Shown: positions 37,308-46,133, numbered from the stretch's first letter. The stretch: 57,007 nt of DNA from Olavius algarvensis spirochete endosymbiont (GCA_900608495.1 UWYT01000239.1:1-57007); one strand, 5' to 3'. Numbers and translations: made by a program. The notes: generated from the letters alone by a model not told the origin.

Positions 37308-38420
37308 CTATGGACTTATCGAATAACGCAGTTCGTTTATCGCTTCCGAGTCCATGCCGAAAGCCGAGCTCACTTCAATTTCCCCGCTTCGAATCTTCTC
37401 TTCAATTTCATCAACCAGCTCACGTATTTCCTCTGGCACAATGGCCATATAGAATTCATTTTTCGCAATTCCAACTCCTTCCTCGTCAAATCCCAGTATC
37501 TCCGAACTGCCATATGGTGCCTTGCCCTCCATATGCATATCTATCGCTCTAAGAAGCGACTTATCCACATGCTTTAAAACACTGGTAGCTATCAGATCCG
37601 CGGTAGCTTTGTCTGTTTGTACAAAAAACTCAGCCTGATCGGAATCTACACCAATGGCATAGCGATGCATGTCCTTGGCGGCATCAAGCTGACCCAAGCC
37701 CGCCTGGCCCGCAACATTGAAACCGATATCCACTCCTTGGCTGTACTGTGCCAGGGCCATCTCCTTACCTTTAGCAGTATCATCAAACGAACCAATATAA
37801 GACACAGCTATCTTTATATCGGGATCGACATAGCGAGCTCCTTCCACATAACCCACCAAAAAATCATTGATAACCGGGATATCCATCCCACCTAGAAAAC
37901 CGATAAGTTTATCAGGATTTGTAAGTGGCAAATTCGATTTTGTAAGCGCCGTCGCCAAGGCTCCTGCCACAAATGAAGCCTCGTTTTGACTGTAAAGAAT
38001 TGAGTAAACATTTCCCAAATCGAGTGAATAGTCTACCTCCGTATCGTAGATAATGAACCTTTTATCAGGATTATCTCTCGCCACCTCTTCCAGCATCTCT
38101 GTCATCTGCCAAGTCCCCACAATAATAATATCCCAATCCTGATCTGCGATATCCAGAAGAGTCGGCTCCCAGTTTGGCTGATCGTAAGACATCTCAATTG
38201 TCTTGGTTAACACCGCAGAGTCGTACTTAGCTTCAATCAAATCCATGCCGGCTGCGGATGAATCAAAGAATGATTTATCTCCCCGAGTACCATTAATCAA
38301 ATTTACAATCTTCAAAACCCCATCATCGTCCGTTCCTGCTTCTGTCTTCCCCCGACAACCAGCAAAAAACATTGCTACAGATGCCAAAATGAAAATGGGA
38401 ATTGCATAAAACCTATTCAT
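37308..38420 (-). CDS. BMP-family nucleoside-binding lipoprotein (PnrA/TmpC-like)
   Basis: The protein has 370 residues from the ATG placed five bases after AAGGAG (a GTG two codons upstream sits on the ribosome site). The lipobox signal ends MFFAGCRG. The body follows the BMP/PnrA fold: GDKSFFDSSAAGM, QPNWEPTLLDIADQDWD, EASFVAGALATALT, FLGGMDIPVINDF and VAGQAGLGQLDAAK. It captures purine nucleosides for the ABC importer and is the first gene of the operon. The family is especially common in spirochaetes and Gram-positives. Confidence 0.93.
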   Translation of the reverse strand: MNRFYAIPIFILASVAMFFAGCRGKTEAGTDDDGVLKIVNLINGTRGDKSFFDSSAAGMDLIEAKYDSAVLTKTIEMSYDQPNWEPTLLDIADQDWDIIIVGTWQMTEMLEEVARDNPDKRFIIYDTEVDYSLDLGNVYSILYSQNEASFVAGALATALTKSNLPLTNPDKLIGFLGGMDIPVINDFLVGYVEGARYVDPDIKIAVSYIGSFDDTAKGKEMALAQYSQGVDIGFNVAGQAGLGQLDAAKDMHRYAIGVDSDQAEFFVQTDKATADLIATSVLKHVDKSLLRAIDMHMEGKAPYGSSEILGFDEEGVGIAKNEFYMAIVPEEIRELVDEIEEKIRSGEIEVSSAFGMDSEAINELRYSISP

Positions 38421-38599
38421 ATACACTCCTTTTGAATAAAAATTTCGGATAATGGTAAATTACAAAGGGTTTTTATTAAAGACATCTTAACAGCAGACAG
38501 TACTGGTAGCAGATGACAGAGTTATCAGCCATATGATAATCTGGATTTTGAGTGTTGCATGCTCTGTAAATCCCTGTTTTCCTCATATAGGAGTCATTT

Positions 38600-39100
38600 A
38601 TGAACCTGAACACGAGTTCCATCAACGACGATGAGACTGTAAGTAGCGTTAGAAAGGCCATTGAACACCGGGCTACATGGATGGGCCTCATGTGTCTCGA
38701 AGCCGAGAAACATGGTGCAGACTGGGAAAGTATAGCCAGAAAGGCGGTAAGCCAAACCGGCATGCTGCATGGTAAAGCCATCTTTGAAGCTATGGCGGAG
38801 AAAACCGACATGCCGGAATTTAGCAAGGCATTCCTGTCTGAATTAAATAAAAAACTTTTTGAAATGGAAGTTACTGAGCTTAGTGCAAATAAGCTCGAAA
38901 TTGAATTTAATTACTGTCCCCTCGTTAGTGCCTGGCGAAAGCTGGGCATCGATGAGGAAAGAATCAAGGTGCTTTGTGATATTGCTATGGATGGCGATCG
39001 GGAGATTGCCAGGCAAGTAGGTTTTGATTTTGCCCTCGGTGGAACCATTGCCAAAGGCAACAGCTGCTGCGAGGTTCTTTTTCGCAAACCCCCGGCATAA
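38600..39100 (+). CDS. L-2-amino-thiazoline-4-carboxylic acid hydrolase-family protein
   Basis: The 166-residue protein starts at ATG after a clear AGGAG. It matches the pattern I know for this family: an amphipathic N-terminal half, then FNYCPLVSAWRKLG (near 106), VLCDIAMDGD with a second conserved Cys (near 127), and a C-terminal SCCEVLFRKP. Named members open the thiazoline ring on the way to cysteine, but most homologues have unknown substrates. It is followed by the fabF-like gene 52 bases downstream on the same strand and is probably co-transcribed, which ties it to the lipid cluster. Confidence 0.68.
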   Translation: MNLNTSSINDDETVSSVRKAIEHRATWMGLMCLEAEKHGADWESIARKAVSQTGMLHGKAIFEAMAEKTDMPEFSKAFLSELNKKLFEMEVTELSANKLEIEFNYCPLVSAWRKLGIDEERIKVLCDIAMDGDREIARQVGFDFALGGTIAKGNSCCEVLFRKPPA

Positions 39101-39152
39101 CATTCGAATTCTGACACAATCGTGATCGGCTGGATACTTGAAAAGGATGAAG

Positions 39153-40427
39153 ATGACACAACACCAAGTTGATTCCAGGGAAAGACGAGTGGTCGTAACT
39201 GGCCTAGGAACTGTAAATCCCATTGGAAATACCGTGCAGGAATACTGGACGAATTTAAAGCTGGGACACTCTGGCATTCGTATGATTAGAAATATCGAGC
39301 TTCATGATTACCATATTCGATTCGGCGGCGAAGTGGACTATCCTGAGAATATTCGAGAGTATTTTGAACAGCCTAAGATGATTAAACGACTTGACCGGTA
39401 TATCGTTATGGCCCATATTGCAGGAATTCAGGCACTTAGAGATTCTAAACTTGAGAGCGGAGATTTGAGTGAGCGTTGCGGCGCCATTATCGGTTCCGGC
39501 GCGGGTGGCGTTCTTGCCCACCAAAACGCCACCAACCTGATTCATGAGAATAGGATGAATGAGATTTCGCCCTTTTACATCGTCAGTTGTATTCCAAGCA
39601 CTGGAACTGCCTTTTTCGCAAAAGAAGCAGGCATAAGGGGGCCCTGTTTTTCAATATGCTCGGCCTGCTCCACCGGCAATCATGCATTTGGTCAGGCCTA
39701 TTCATTTATAAAAACAGGGATTGCGGATATTATGTTTGCCGGGGGTTCGGAATCGGCGGTAAACGAAATGGGGCTAGCCGCTTTTGGGAATATCCTGGCC
39801 CTGTCGGGTAGAAACGAAAACCCGGAAAAGGCGAGTCGTCCCTTCGATGCAGATAGAGACGGCTTTGTTCTTGGGGAGGGCGCAGGTGTGCTCTGTCTAG
39901 AGGAACTTGAACATGCCGAACGAAGGAAGGCCCATATATATGCCGAGATTGCGGGGTTTGGATTCACCAGCGATGCTCACGATTTAGTTGCTCCACATCC
40001 GGAAGCAGAAGGTGCGGTTCGCGCAATAAAGGCTGCAATGGATATGGCTGGGCTTGAGGCAGCGGATATCGATTTAATCAACGCGCATGGCACCGCTACA
40101 CCTGTTGGAGATAAAACTGAAGGCATAGCCATAAATAACGCATTGAACGAACGCGGAAGCCAGGTTCCAGTTCACAGCACGAAGTCTATGACTGGTCACT
40201 TGCTTGGCGGAGCGAGTGCAATAGAAGCAATCGCCGCTATTATGGCATTCGAAGAAAATATAATTCATCCAACCGCCAACCACGATCGCTTAGACCCAGA
40301 AATCAATTTGAACGTTATTACAACTCCAACTGATGCATCTTCGGTTAATCACATTCTTTCGAACGCATTCGGCTTTGGAGGTTTGAACGCAGTGTTGATT
40401 CTAAAACGATATCAGGGCATGCTATAG
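39153..40427 (+). CDS. Beta-ketoacyl-ACP synthase II-like condensing enzyme
   Basis: FabF-type ketosynthase of 424 residues. The chosen ATG lies six bases after AAAAGG, and upstream TTG and ATG codons in frame are possible. The full catalytic triad is present: Cys172 in SACSTGNHAFG, His312 in NAHGTATPVGD, and His349 in STKSMTGHLLGG, with GFGGLNA at the end. It should elongate an ACP-bound chain using malonyl-ACP. It converges on the minus-strand lipid operon, with a 6-base overlap of ends. It is probably the main elongating enzyme of the cluster, since the other ketosynthase is PksF-like. Confidence 0.9.
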   Translation: MTQHQVDSRERRVVVTGLGTVNPIGNTVQEYWTNLKLGHSGIRMIRNIELHDYHIRFGGEVDYPENIREYFEQPKMIKRLDRYIVMAHIAGIQALRDSKLESGDLSERCGAIIGSGAGGVLAHQNATNLIHENRMNEISPFYIVSCIPSTGTAFFAKEAGIRGPCFSICSACSTGNHAFGQAYSFIKTGIADIMFAGGSESAVNEMGLAAFGNILALSGRNENPEKASRPFDADRDGFVLGEGAGVLCLEELEHAERRKAHIYAEIAGFGFTSDAHDLVAPHPEAEGAVRAIKAAMDMAGLEAADIDLINAHGTATPVGDKTEGIAINNALNERGSQVPVHSTKSMTGHLLGGASAIEAIAAIMAFEENIIHPTANHDRLDPEINLNVITTPTDASSVNHILSNAFGFGGLNAVLILKRYQGML

Positions 40428-40946
40428 AAAGGCTACCTCCAGCAGAGCCGTCGTTGCAACCTCGCCGCGAAGCGTCACCTGACCGAGAATCTTTCCTAAA
40501 TATTCATCATGCTCAATAAGCTTCGCTAAAATCACCATATCGTCACCGGGACGCAGCTCCATCCTGAAAAAAGCGCCACAAACCCGTGTAGCACGAACAT
40601 CCGGCAGCTTTGCATCTTCGTTTATCAAGTGGGTGTTTTCCCCAACAAAATGGTGTAAGCAAAGACCCAGCTGCCCAATCGTTTCAACCTGAAGGCTACC
40701 AGGAAACACCGGATAGTCCGGGAAGTGCCCTTTGAAGAGCGGTAAATCAGGAATGAGGTGTTTTCGGCCTGCCAGGGTTGCATTCTCTAAATCGAGTGCG
40801 AACAGACTATCTAAGAACAGAAACGGATCGCGATGGGGAATAAGTCTCTCTATGTCAAACCTTGTATACTCAAACTGGAAGGGAAGAGCATCCGGTTTTG
40901 CCAGCACCTTCCTCCGATACAGCCTAAGCAGAGCCGATTCATTCAC
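40422..40946 (-). CDS. FabZ/FabA-like 3-hydroxyacyl-ACP dehydratase
   Basis: The 174-residue hot-dog protein is longer than FabZ because of about 25 extra N-terminal residues. The active-site set is intact: LIPHRDPFLFLD (near 36), then FKGHFPDYPVFPGSLQVET (near 70-88) with catalytic His and the Glu of the central helix (VETIGQ). It removes water from 3-hydroxyacyl-ACP. It is the last gene of the minus-strand operon, starting three bases after the oxoamine synthase stop. Confidence 0.86.
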   Translation of the reverse strand: MNESALLRLYRRKVLAKPDALPFQFEYTRFDIERLIPHRDPFLFLDSLFALDLENATLAGRKHLIPDLPLFKGHFPDYPVFPGSLQVETIGQLGLCLHHFVGENTHLINEDAKLPDVRATRVCGAFFRMELRPGDDMVILAKLIEHDEYLGKILGQVTLRGEVATTALLEVAFL

Positions 40947-40948
40947 CG

Positions 40949-42211
40949 TTACCTGAAACCCTTAATTATTACATCTTCTATTATCGAAAGGGTTTCGTCC
41001 ATTTCATTCCTGCTCAACTGGGAGGATATCGAAATACGAAATCGTCTGGAATAAGCGGGAACAGCCGGGAAATCCACCGGCTGCAGAAACAAACCTCTTT
41101 TCTGCATCGATTCGGCATAACCCATGAGTTTTTCGCCTGAATGTCCGATAATAATCGGTATCACTTGAGACTCGCTCTCGCCGAGATTGAGCCCCATGCC
41201 CTTCAATCCATTTCTCATATAATTGACATTTGCCCACAAGGTATCTCTGAGGGAGGAATCTCTAGTAGCCACATCCAAGGCCTTCATCAACCCCCCAATG
41301 ACAGCAGGCGAGGGGGCGCATGAGAAGTTCCAGGGCGATGAATACCCCTTGAGATATCGTATCAGGGGCTTATTAGAGCAGACAAAGCCGCCTACACCGC
41401 CAAAGGACTTACTGAGAGTTCCAAAGGATATTCCGATGCGATCCTCTACTCCAAAATGCTCAGCCACTCCTCGTCCGTTCTCTCCGAATATCAGCGTGGA
41501 GTGGGCCTCATCGATATACGAACCAGCCCTGTAGATTTCACAGAGCTCAAGTATTTCCGTCAGCCTGGGAAGATCCCCGTCCATTGAATAGACTCCCTCA
41601 ACAACTACCAAGGTTCTCTTGCCTTTGGCTTTCTCAAGCATCAGCTCCAGATTTTTCATATCGTTATGCGTGAAAAAAAGCATTTTGGCGCCTGAGAGAT
41701 TTCCCCCGTCAATCAGGCTCTTATGGCATTTTTCATCCAGGATGAGATAGTCGCCCTTACGCATTATCCCCTGAATCGCGCCAACGTTAGCTCCCAAACC
41801 ACTTGAATAAAGAATGCAGTCCTCTTTCAGCTTAAATTCAGCAAGCCGCCGAGCAAATTCAGTGTGAATATCAAAAGTCCCTGAAAGCAGCGGCGCACCT
41901 GAAGATCCCAACCCATATTTGTCCAAAGCGGCTTTTGTCGCCGCGATAACTTCCGGATGTGTTGATAGTCCCAGATAGTTATATGAAGTAAGATTGATTA
42001 CCTTCCGTACTTTGCCATCCAGTTTGCTGCGAATTCGTGTCGATACTCTGGGCGCTTCCAGAATTTCCTGCTCAAAGAAACTGAAGCTCTTCCGGACGTC
42101 CGAATGGTTTATCCACTTCTCAAAATCAAGAGGCGTTCCAAGCACATCGGGATTATCGTTATAAAAGAAATCAGCCAAACTGAAATTTAGAATATTATTG
42201 GCCACATCCAA
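40949..42211 (-). CDS. Alpha-oxoamine synthase (serine palmitoyltransferase/BioF superfamily)
   Basis: The 420-residue PLP enzyme joins an acyl thioester to an amino acid with loss of CO2, giving a 2-amino-3-ketone. It shows LTSYNYLGLSTHP (near 74-86), GSSGAPLLSGTFDIHTEFA, cofactor-stacking His163, Asp234 and His237 in YIDEAHSTL, the PLP Lys268 in FGTLSKSFGG, and GRGVAEHF as in serine palmitoyltransferases. The DEAHS motif and the extended N-terminus (about 65 residues before the core) favour the long-chain amino-lipid branch over BioF, but the amino acid (serine, alanine, cysteate or other) cannot be read. The start is TTG, two bases after the ACP stop. That placement implies its acyl donor is ACP-bound. 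Confidence 0.88.
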   Translation of the reverse strand: MDVANNILNFSLADFFYNDNPDVLGTPLDFEKWINHSDVRKSFSFFEQEILEAPRVSTRIRSKLDGKVRKVINLTSYNYLGLSTHPEVIAATKAALDKYGLGSSGAPLLSGTFDIHTEFARRLAEFKLKEDCILYSSGLGANVGAIQGIMRKGDYLILDEKCHKSLIDGGNLSGAKMLFFTHNDMKNLELMLEKAKGKRTLVVVEGVYSMDGDLPRLTEILELCEIYRAGSYIDEAHSTLIFGENGRGVAEHFGVEDRIGISFGTLSKSFGGVGGFVCSNKPLIRYLKGYSSPWNFSCAPSPAVIGGLMKALDVATRDSSLRDTLWANVNYMRNGLKGMGLNLGESESQVIPIIIGHSGEKLMGYAESMQKRGLFLQPVDFPAVPAYSRRFRISISSQLSRNEMDETLSIIEDVIIKGFR

Positions 42212-42213
42212 TA

Positions 42214-42459
42214 CTATGTATCGATGTATTCCATGAACTTATCAGCCAAACCATCGATATCCTGAATTTCGGCCAATTCGGCGCGAGGCACTTTGATATT
42301 GAGTTCCCTCATCGAGCAGGAAACCACCTCAATCATATCCAAACTATTCGCACCATAATCTTTCATTGATTTCTGCGGATCGATATTATCCACGTTCATA
42401 TCATCTAAGTTATCTGCAATAATTCTCTTCATTACTTCGATCACTTCAAATCTAGTCAT
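42214..42459 (-). CDS. Acyl carrier protein, AcpK-like (beta-branching donor type)
   Basis: The protein has 81 residues from the ATG following GAGGAATAAA. The phosphopantetheine Ser39 lies in DYGANSLDMIEVV. The GANS-(I/L)-D form, followed by a helix with RELNIKVPRAELAEIQ, resembles the dedicated donor ACPs of HMG-CoA-synthase cassettes (AcpK, GANSID) more than the DSLD of fatty-acid ACP. It is the only ACP in the window, so it may carry both the growing chain and the acetyl donor. It needs the PPTase activity encoded elsewhere, possibly at 28 kb. Confidence 0.9.
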   Translation of the reverse strand: MTRFEVIEVMKRIIADNLDDMNVDNIDPQKSMKDYGANSLDMIEVVSCSMRELNIKVPRAELAEIQDIDGLADKFMEYIDT

Positions 42460-42478
42460 TTTATTCCTCATAATATGC

Positions 42479-43309
42479 TTACAAATCGCTTTCCTGGATT
42501 TCCCTGTTTCTCATATTAATATAATCCGTCATAACGTTGTCAACGAACGGAAGACCCAAATCAGCCTCTATAATCTGTCCATTCATTGCATCCAGCAACC
42601 CACTGCAGAGAGCCAGCACCACCTTACCACAATCCTCGGTACTAAGCAAATCAGACTCATCCACACCCCTGGAATCCTTGAGCCACCTAAAGTATTCATC
42701 ACCGAATATTGCACTGAACGAGGCAGTTTTCACCATACCAAATCGCACAGAATTCACCCGACAATCTTCCTGATATAAATGAACCGCTAAATAGCGAGTA
42801 AAGAACTCCAGCAGTGCCTTCGATGCCGCCACATAGTCATAACCACGATAGTAGTGATCCGGACCGTTGGACGAAATTCCGACTACATATCTGGGATACC
42901 TGCCAAAACCTTCCTTTATACGCTTTGTATAGTCGATTATCGGCCATGAACTGTAATCAAAGGTTTTGTACAATGATTTCTTACGGTAATCATCCAGAGT
43001 TTCAGCCTTGAGAGCAAAACCCACATTGCTAACGAAGATATCGATACCGTTAACCAAATCTTTCAAGCTGTTCATCAAGGAAACCGTATCTTCCTCACGC
43101 GAGACGTCGGCCTCAAATAGCATTGGTTTGGGGGCATCGCAACGCTCAAAGAATTCCAATACTTCCCCTTCCTTCGAAGAGCCCCATTTGAAAGTCAAGA
43201 CTGTTTGGGCCCCCGCAGCACCCAGGTTGAGGGCGCTGGCTAAACCTATCCCTCCAGTTCCACCGGTAATCAGGGCTGTTTTGCCGGATAAGTCAATCAT
43301 TTTCATCAC
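42479..43309 (-). CDS. SDR oxidoreductase, FabL/FabI-like putative enoyl reductase
   Basis: The 276-residue short-chain dehydrogenase has TGGTGGIGLAS (15-25) and NVGFAL. Its YVAASKALLEFFTRYLAV stretch closely follows the YxxxK region of the FabL enoyl-ACP reductase. The C-terminus is atypical (GQIIEADLGLPF). The extra spacing between the active Ser region (GISSNGPDHYYRGYD) and Tyr also fits enoyl reductases better than FabG. A separate ketoreductase is in the operon, so an enoyl-reducing role would complete the elongation cycle or reduce the branched 3-methylcrotonyl intermediate. Ketoreduction is the alternative. Confidence 0.72.
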   Translation of the reverse strand: MMKMIDLSGKTALITGGTGGIGLASALNLGAAGAQTVLTFKWGSSKEGEVLEFFERCDAPKPMLFEADVSREEDTVSLMNSLKDLVNGIDIFVSNVGFALKAETLDDYRKKSLYKTFDYSSWPIIDYTKRIKEGFGRYPRYVVGISSNGPDHYYRGYDYVAASKALLEFFTRYLAVHLYQEDCRVNSVRFGMVKTASFSAIFGDEYFRWLKDSRGVDESDLLSTEDCGKVVLALCSGLLDAMNGQIIEADLGLPFVDNVMTDYINMRNREIQESDL

Positions 43310-43314
43310 AATGC

Positions 43315-44067
43315 CTATTTAACATAGGCGTCCCTTATATTTTTCAAAGTTTCAGGATAATTGAAGCTTATCCGATGCATCATATCTTCCTGCATACGCG
43401 CTTCAACTAATAGTTTTTTCTTCCTTGCGCTCAAAGCATATTTTAGAAGCCGAACTGACTTCGGATTTTTTTCGGCAATCTGTCGAGCAATGTCTTTAGC
43501 AACCGGGAGAACTCTGATTTTCGTCACTATGTGGTTGATATTCGTTCCCATCCGTTCCAATTCGCTCACCCTGAAACGCTTAGCCGAAAACATCATCTCC
43601 GAGGCGACATAGGGTCCAACCAGTTCAGAAAGCAATGTAGTCATGCCCATTCCCGGCGTGAATCCCATAGACATGAAAACCGCTCCAAAACGGCTTTCGC
43701 GGGCGGCAACGACAATATCACAGCAAGTGGCCATAGCCAGTCCGCCCCCCATTGCATGTCCTTCAACCGCTGCGATTACCGGAAATTCAAGGTTTATAAG
43801 GCGTTCAGAGATAGCAATATCCCTTACTACAGCCTTGCCCCTCGTGAGCGCTATCAATGTATCTTCATCGGCTCCCGCGCAAAACACATCGTATAAGCCC
43901 TGCAACACCATCACTCTTACAGAATCCTTGAACGACTCCAATTCGTTCATAATATCGAGAAAATCCTCTACGAAATTCCTGGAAAAAGTGTTTTTGTTGT
44001 GTTCATCGCGCATCTTGATCCAGGCGATTCCATCGTCTTCTATTCGAAGTTTGATTATCCCGCTCAT
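43315..44067 (-). CDS. Crotonase-fold decarboxylase ECH2, PksI-like
   Basis: The 250-residue enoyl-CoA hydratase-fold protein has the oxyanion loops FCAGAD (near 62) and VEGHAMGGGLAMATCCDIVV (near 102-121). The stretch MSMGFTPGMGMT (near 134) is typical of PksI/CurF-type ECH2 enzymes, which decarboxylate 3-methylglutaconyl-ACP. The SLxLLKxxLxAR-like ending (SVRLLKYALSARKK) also fits PksI. It overlaps ECH1 by four bases (ATGA). Paired with ECH1 and the HMG-CoA-synthase-like enzyme, it would finish a beta-branch. Confidence 0.86.
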   Translation of the reverse strand: MSGIIKLRIEDDGIAWIKMRDEHNKNTFSRNFVEDFLDIMNELESFKDSVRVMVLQGLYDVFCAGADEDTLIALTRGKAVVRDIAISERLINLEFPVIAAVEGHAMGGGLAMATCCDIVVAARESRFGAVFMSMGFTPGMGMTTLLSELVGPYVASEMMFSAKRFRVSELERMGTNINHIVTKIRVLPVAKDIARQIAEKNPKSVRLLKYALSARKKKLLVEARMQEDMMHRISFNYPETLKNIRDAYVK

Positions 44068-44900
44068 ACTTTCTCTTCTTCCCCAGACTCGGTCAATGCC
44101 CTGGTAGGCTTGAAGCTCTTAAACCAAACTGGGGCATCACCCTGTAAAAAGTTATGAATGGAGTTCCGAATCTGTGAATTAGATGCTATCTGCACAAGTT
44201 TCCCAACCGCGATTTTCCCACGCTCTGCCAATGGTAAATCCTGGATATCAGCAACGAAGGCTTTGTACTGTGATGTTGCAAGGGGTGAAATACGTGACAA
44301 TCTCCTTCCTATCCTTCTAACGGCTCTTTCCATTTCTATCTTCGGATGCACCTCCTCAACCAAACCCAGAATCAGCGCATCGTTCGCCTTAACAGCTGCA
44401 GCAGTCTGAATCAAATAAGCGGCCCGCTTGGGAGAAATGCGACAGGTAAGAAGATATGGTATCACATTGGCTGGTATCAAACCCCAATAAGCCTCACTCA
44501 ATTCAAAAACTACTTCTTCGGATGCAATCACAATATCGCAGGCCGAAGCCAAACCCACTCCACCGGCCTTAACCGAACCTTCCAAAACCGCAAGAGTGGT
44601 TTTTGGGCAGTTATTCAACGCCAGGAGCAACGCCGCATAGGATGTAATTTCCCTTTCCAAAGCCTCCCTGTCCGGATTGGCAAGATAAGCTTCCAAATCC
44701 ATTCCATGACAAAAATGTGCACCACGAGAGCGTAAAATTATGAAGCGGACATCCGGATTATCAACATGAGCCTCAACGGCATCCATTAAGGAATCGATCA
44801 AGCCGGGTGTCAATCGGTTTCCTCCATCGCCATCGCCCATCACTATAATCCCCGCCCCGGATACGATAAAGGTTTCCAATGCTGCAGGTGCTAACTCCAC
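44064..44900 (-). CDS. Crotonase-fold dehydratase ECH1, PksH-like
   Basis: The 278-residue protein has FCHGMDLEAYL (near 63) and LEGSVKAGGVGLASACDIVI (near 106-125), then SEAYWGLIPANVIPYLL (near 135-151) and RRLSRISPLA. These match PksH-type ECH1 enzymes, which dehydrate 3-hydroxy-3-methylglutaryl-ACP. The C-terminal 50 residues are longer than in many ECH1. The gene begins inside the last codons of the HMG-CoA-synthase-like gene (10-base overlap) and ends overlapping ECH2, so the three cassette enzymes are translated as a block. Confidence 0.86.
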   Translation of the reverse strand: MELAPAALETFIVSGAGIIVMGDGDGGNRLTPGLIDSLMDAVEAHVDNPDVRFIILRSRGAHFCHGMDLEAYLANPDREALEREITSYAALLLALNNCPKTTLAVLEGSVKAGGVGLASACDIVIASEEVVFELSEAYWGLIPANVIPYLLTCRISPKRAAYLIQTAAAVKANDALILGLVEEVHPKIEMERAVRRIGRRLSRISPLATSQYKAFVADIQDLPLAERGKIAVGKLVQIASNSQIRNSIHNFLQGDAPVWFKSFKPTRALTESGEEEKV

Positions 44901-46120
44901 GCATAAGTCCTAACATAGTTTTCCACCTTCTCCAAGGTGAGTAGCTCCCTGCCCCTGTAGGCGGATTCCCACAGACCCCCAGGAAAACTGCGGTCAGGGT
45001 TGAAATCAGGCAATTCCACAACCTGACTTCGATGAAGTTCGATTTTCTCATACTCTTCCACCGAGGCATTCATTCGAGCATTGAGACTACTTTGAATATC
45101 CATTTTTTTCATCTCAGCCCGGGCTCCATCACATAATCTGGCACTCCAGAATTCGCCTATAGCGCCTGAACCGTAAGCATAGAAACCTATTCTATCCCCG
45201 GTTCCAAGTTTCGAATCACCGGAAAGCAGAGCCGCTATACCCACAAAATTGCTCGAACCATAGGTGGAACCCAGACGGCGCGAGAATTGCAGGGTTGGAA
45301 CAACCCTCCTCTCAAAGTCTTCAATCACCTCGGATTTTCTTCGTGGTGCATTTATATTGCACAGCGTGCGATGTGCTTGAAAGGCAATGCCCGGAAATGG
45401 TGTATGATAGCAAAGCCATCGGTGATCCCCATCAAAATCAGTCCCTCCCTCGGCTCTGCTCACATAGTCTCCCCAGGCGCCCTCCAGAGCATCCATATAG
45501 GCGTAGAGACTCACCTCATTATTCCCCACTTCCGCCCTCGCACTGGGTCGAAACGTATCATAGATATCTGTTGTCCACGTACCCTTCCTCCTGGGCTCAA
45601 ATTCCAACAACCTCGGAGTATCGCTTAGCAGCACCGCCGCAGCGGTTCCACCCAATACAAATTCTTCCTTGGTTCTCAAATGCTCCCGTGAAAAATCGGA
45701 CGAAATAACAAGCGCCTTACGGCCATCGCCAAATCCGGAGGCCAGCCAGTTCACGGCGGCATCCATCGCTGCAATGCCGCTATAGCAGGCGTGTTTTGTC
45801 TCGTAGTTCCTGATATTAGGTGGCAAACCAAGCGCGCCGGTGATGTTCGTGCTAATCGGCTTGCCAAAGTCAACCGAACTCTCAGTGCCAACAATCAGAA
45901 TACCAATGCTCTTGGGATCGATATTCTCTACTATCGGTTTGGCCGCATTTGCCCCCATGGTTACCACGTCTTCCCATAACGGATTAAGCGACCGCGTATC
46001 GATCAAAAAATCCTTAACAACTTTTTGGGGATCTTTTCCTCTAGCCTCAGCCAGTTTTCCCTGATCCAGGGCCATGCTGCAGCCATATATGTTCAGGTTT
46101 TCGATTCCAATTTTCATCAT
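44891..46120 (-). CDS. HMG-CoA synthase-like enzyme for beta-branching (PksG-like HCS)
   Basis: The protein has 409 residues, starting at the ATG after AAGGA (an earlier ATG at 46156 lies inside the ketoreductase gene). It has the full HMG-CoA synthase catalytic set: Glu80 in VGTESSVDFG, Cys112 in TKHACYSGIAA and His239 in YHTPFPGIAFQAH. HCS enzymes add the methyl of acetyl-ACP to the beta-keto of an ACP-bound chain. The neighbours ECH1, ECH2, PksF-like ketosynthase and AcpK-like ACP, with no thiolase, HMG-CoA reductase or other mevalonate gene, place it in the polyketide-type branch, not in isoprenoid synthesis. Confidence 0.92.
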   Translation of the reverse strand: MMKIGIENLNIYGCSMALDQGKLAEARGKDPQKVVKDFLIDTRSLNPLWEDVVTMGANAAKPIVENIDPKSIGILIVGTESSVDFGKPISTNITGALGLPPNIRNYETKHACYSGIAAMDAAVNWLASGFGDGRKALVISSDFSREHLRTKEEFVLGGTAAAVLLSDTPRLLEFEPRRKGTWTTDIYDTFRPSARAEVGNNEVSLYAYMDALEGAWGDYVSRAEGGTDFDGDHRWLCYHTPFPGIAFQAHRTLCNINAPRRKSEVIEDFERRVVPTLQFSRRLGSTYGSSNFVGIAALLSGDSKLGTGDRIGFYAYGSGAIGEFWSARLCDGARAEMKKMDIQSSLNARMNASVEEYEKIELHRSQVVELPDFNPDRSFPGGLWESAYRGRELLTLEKVENYVRTYAWS

Positions 46121-46133
46121 CGTTCCTTGAGCT

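Noticed and set aside
40949-42211. Biotin synthesis enzyme BioF
   Set aside because: There are no other bio genes, it has an extended N-terminus, and it sits next to an ACP and a KDSR-like reductase.
44891-46120. Mevalonate-pathway HMG-CoA synthase
   Set aside because: No HMG-CoA reductase, thiolase or mevalonate kinase is nearby, and the gene sits inside a beta-branching gene order.
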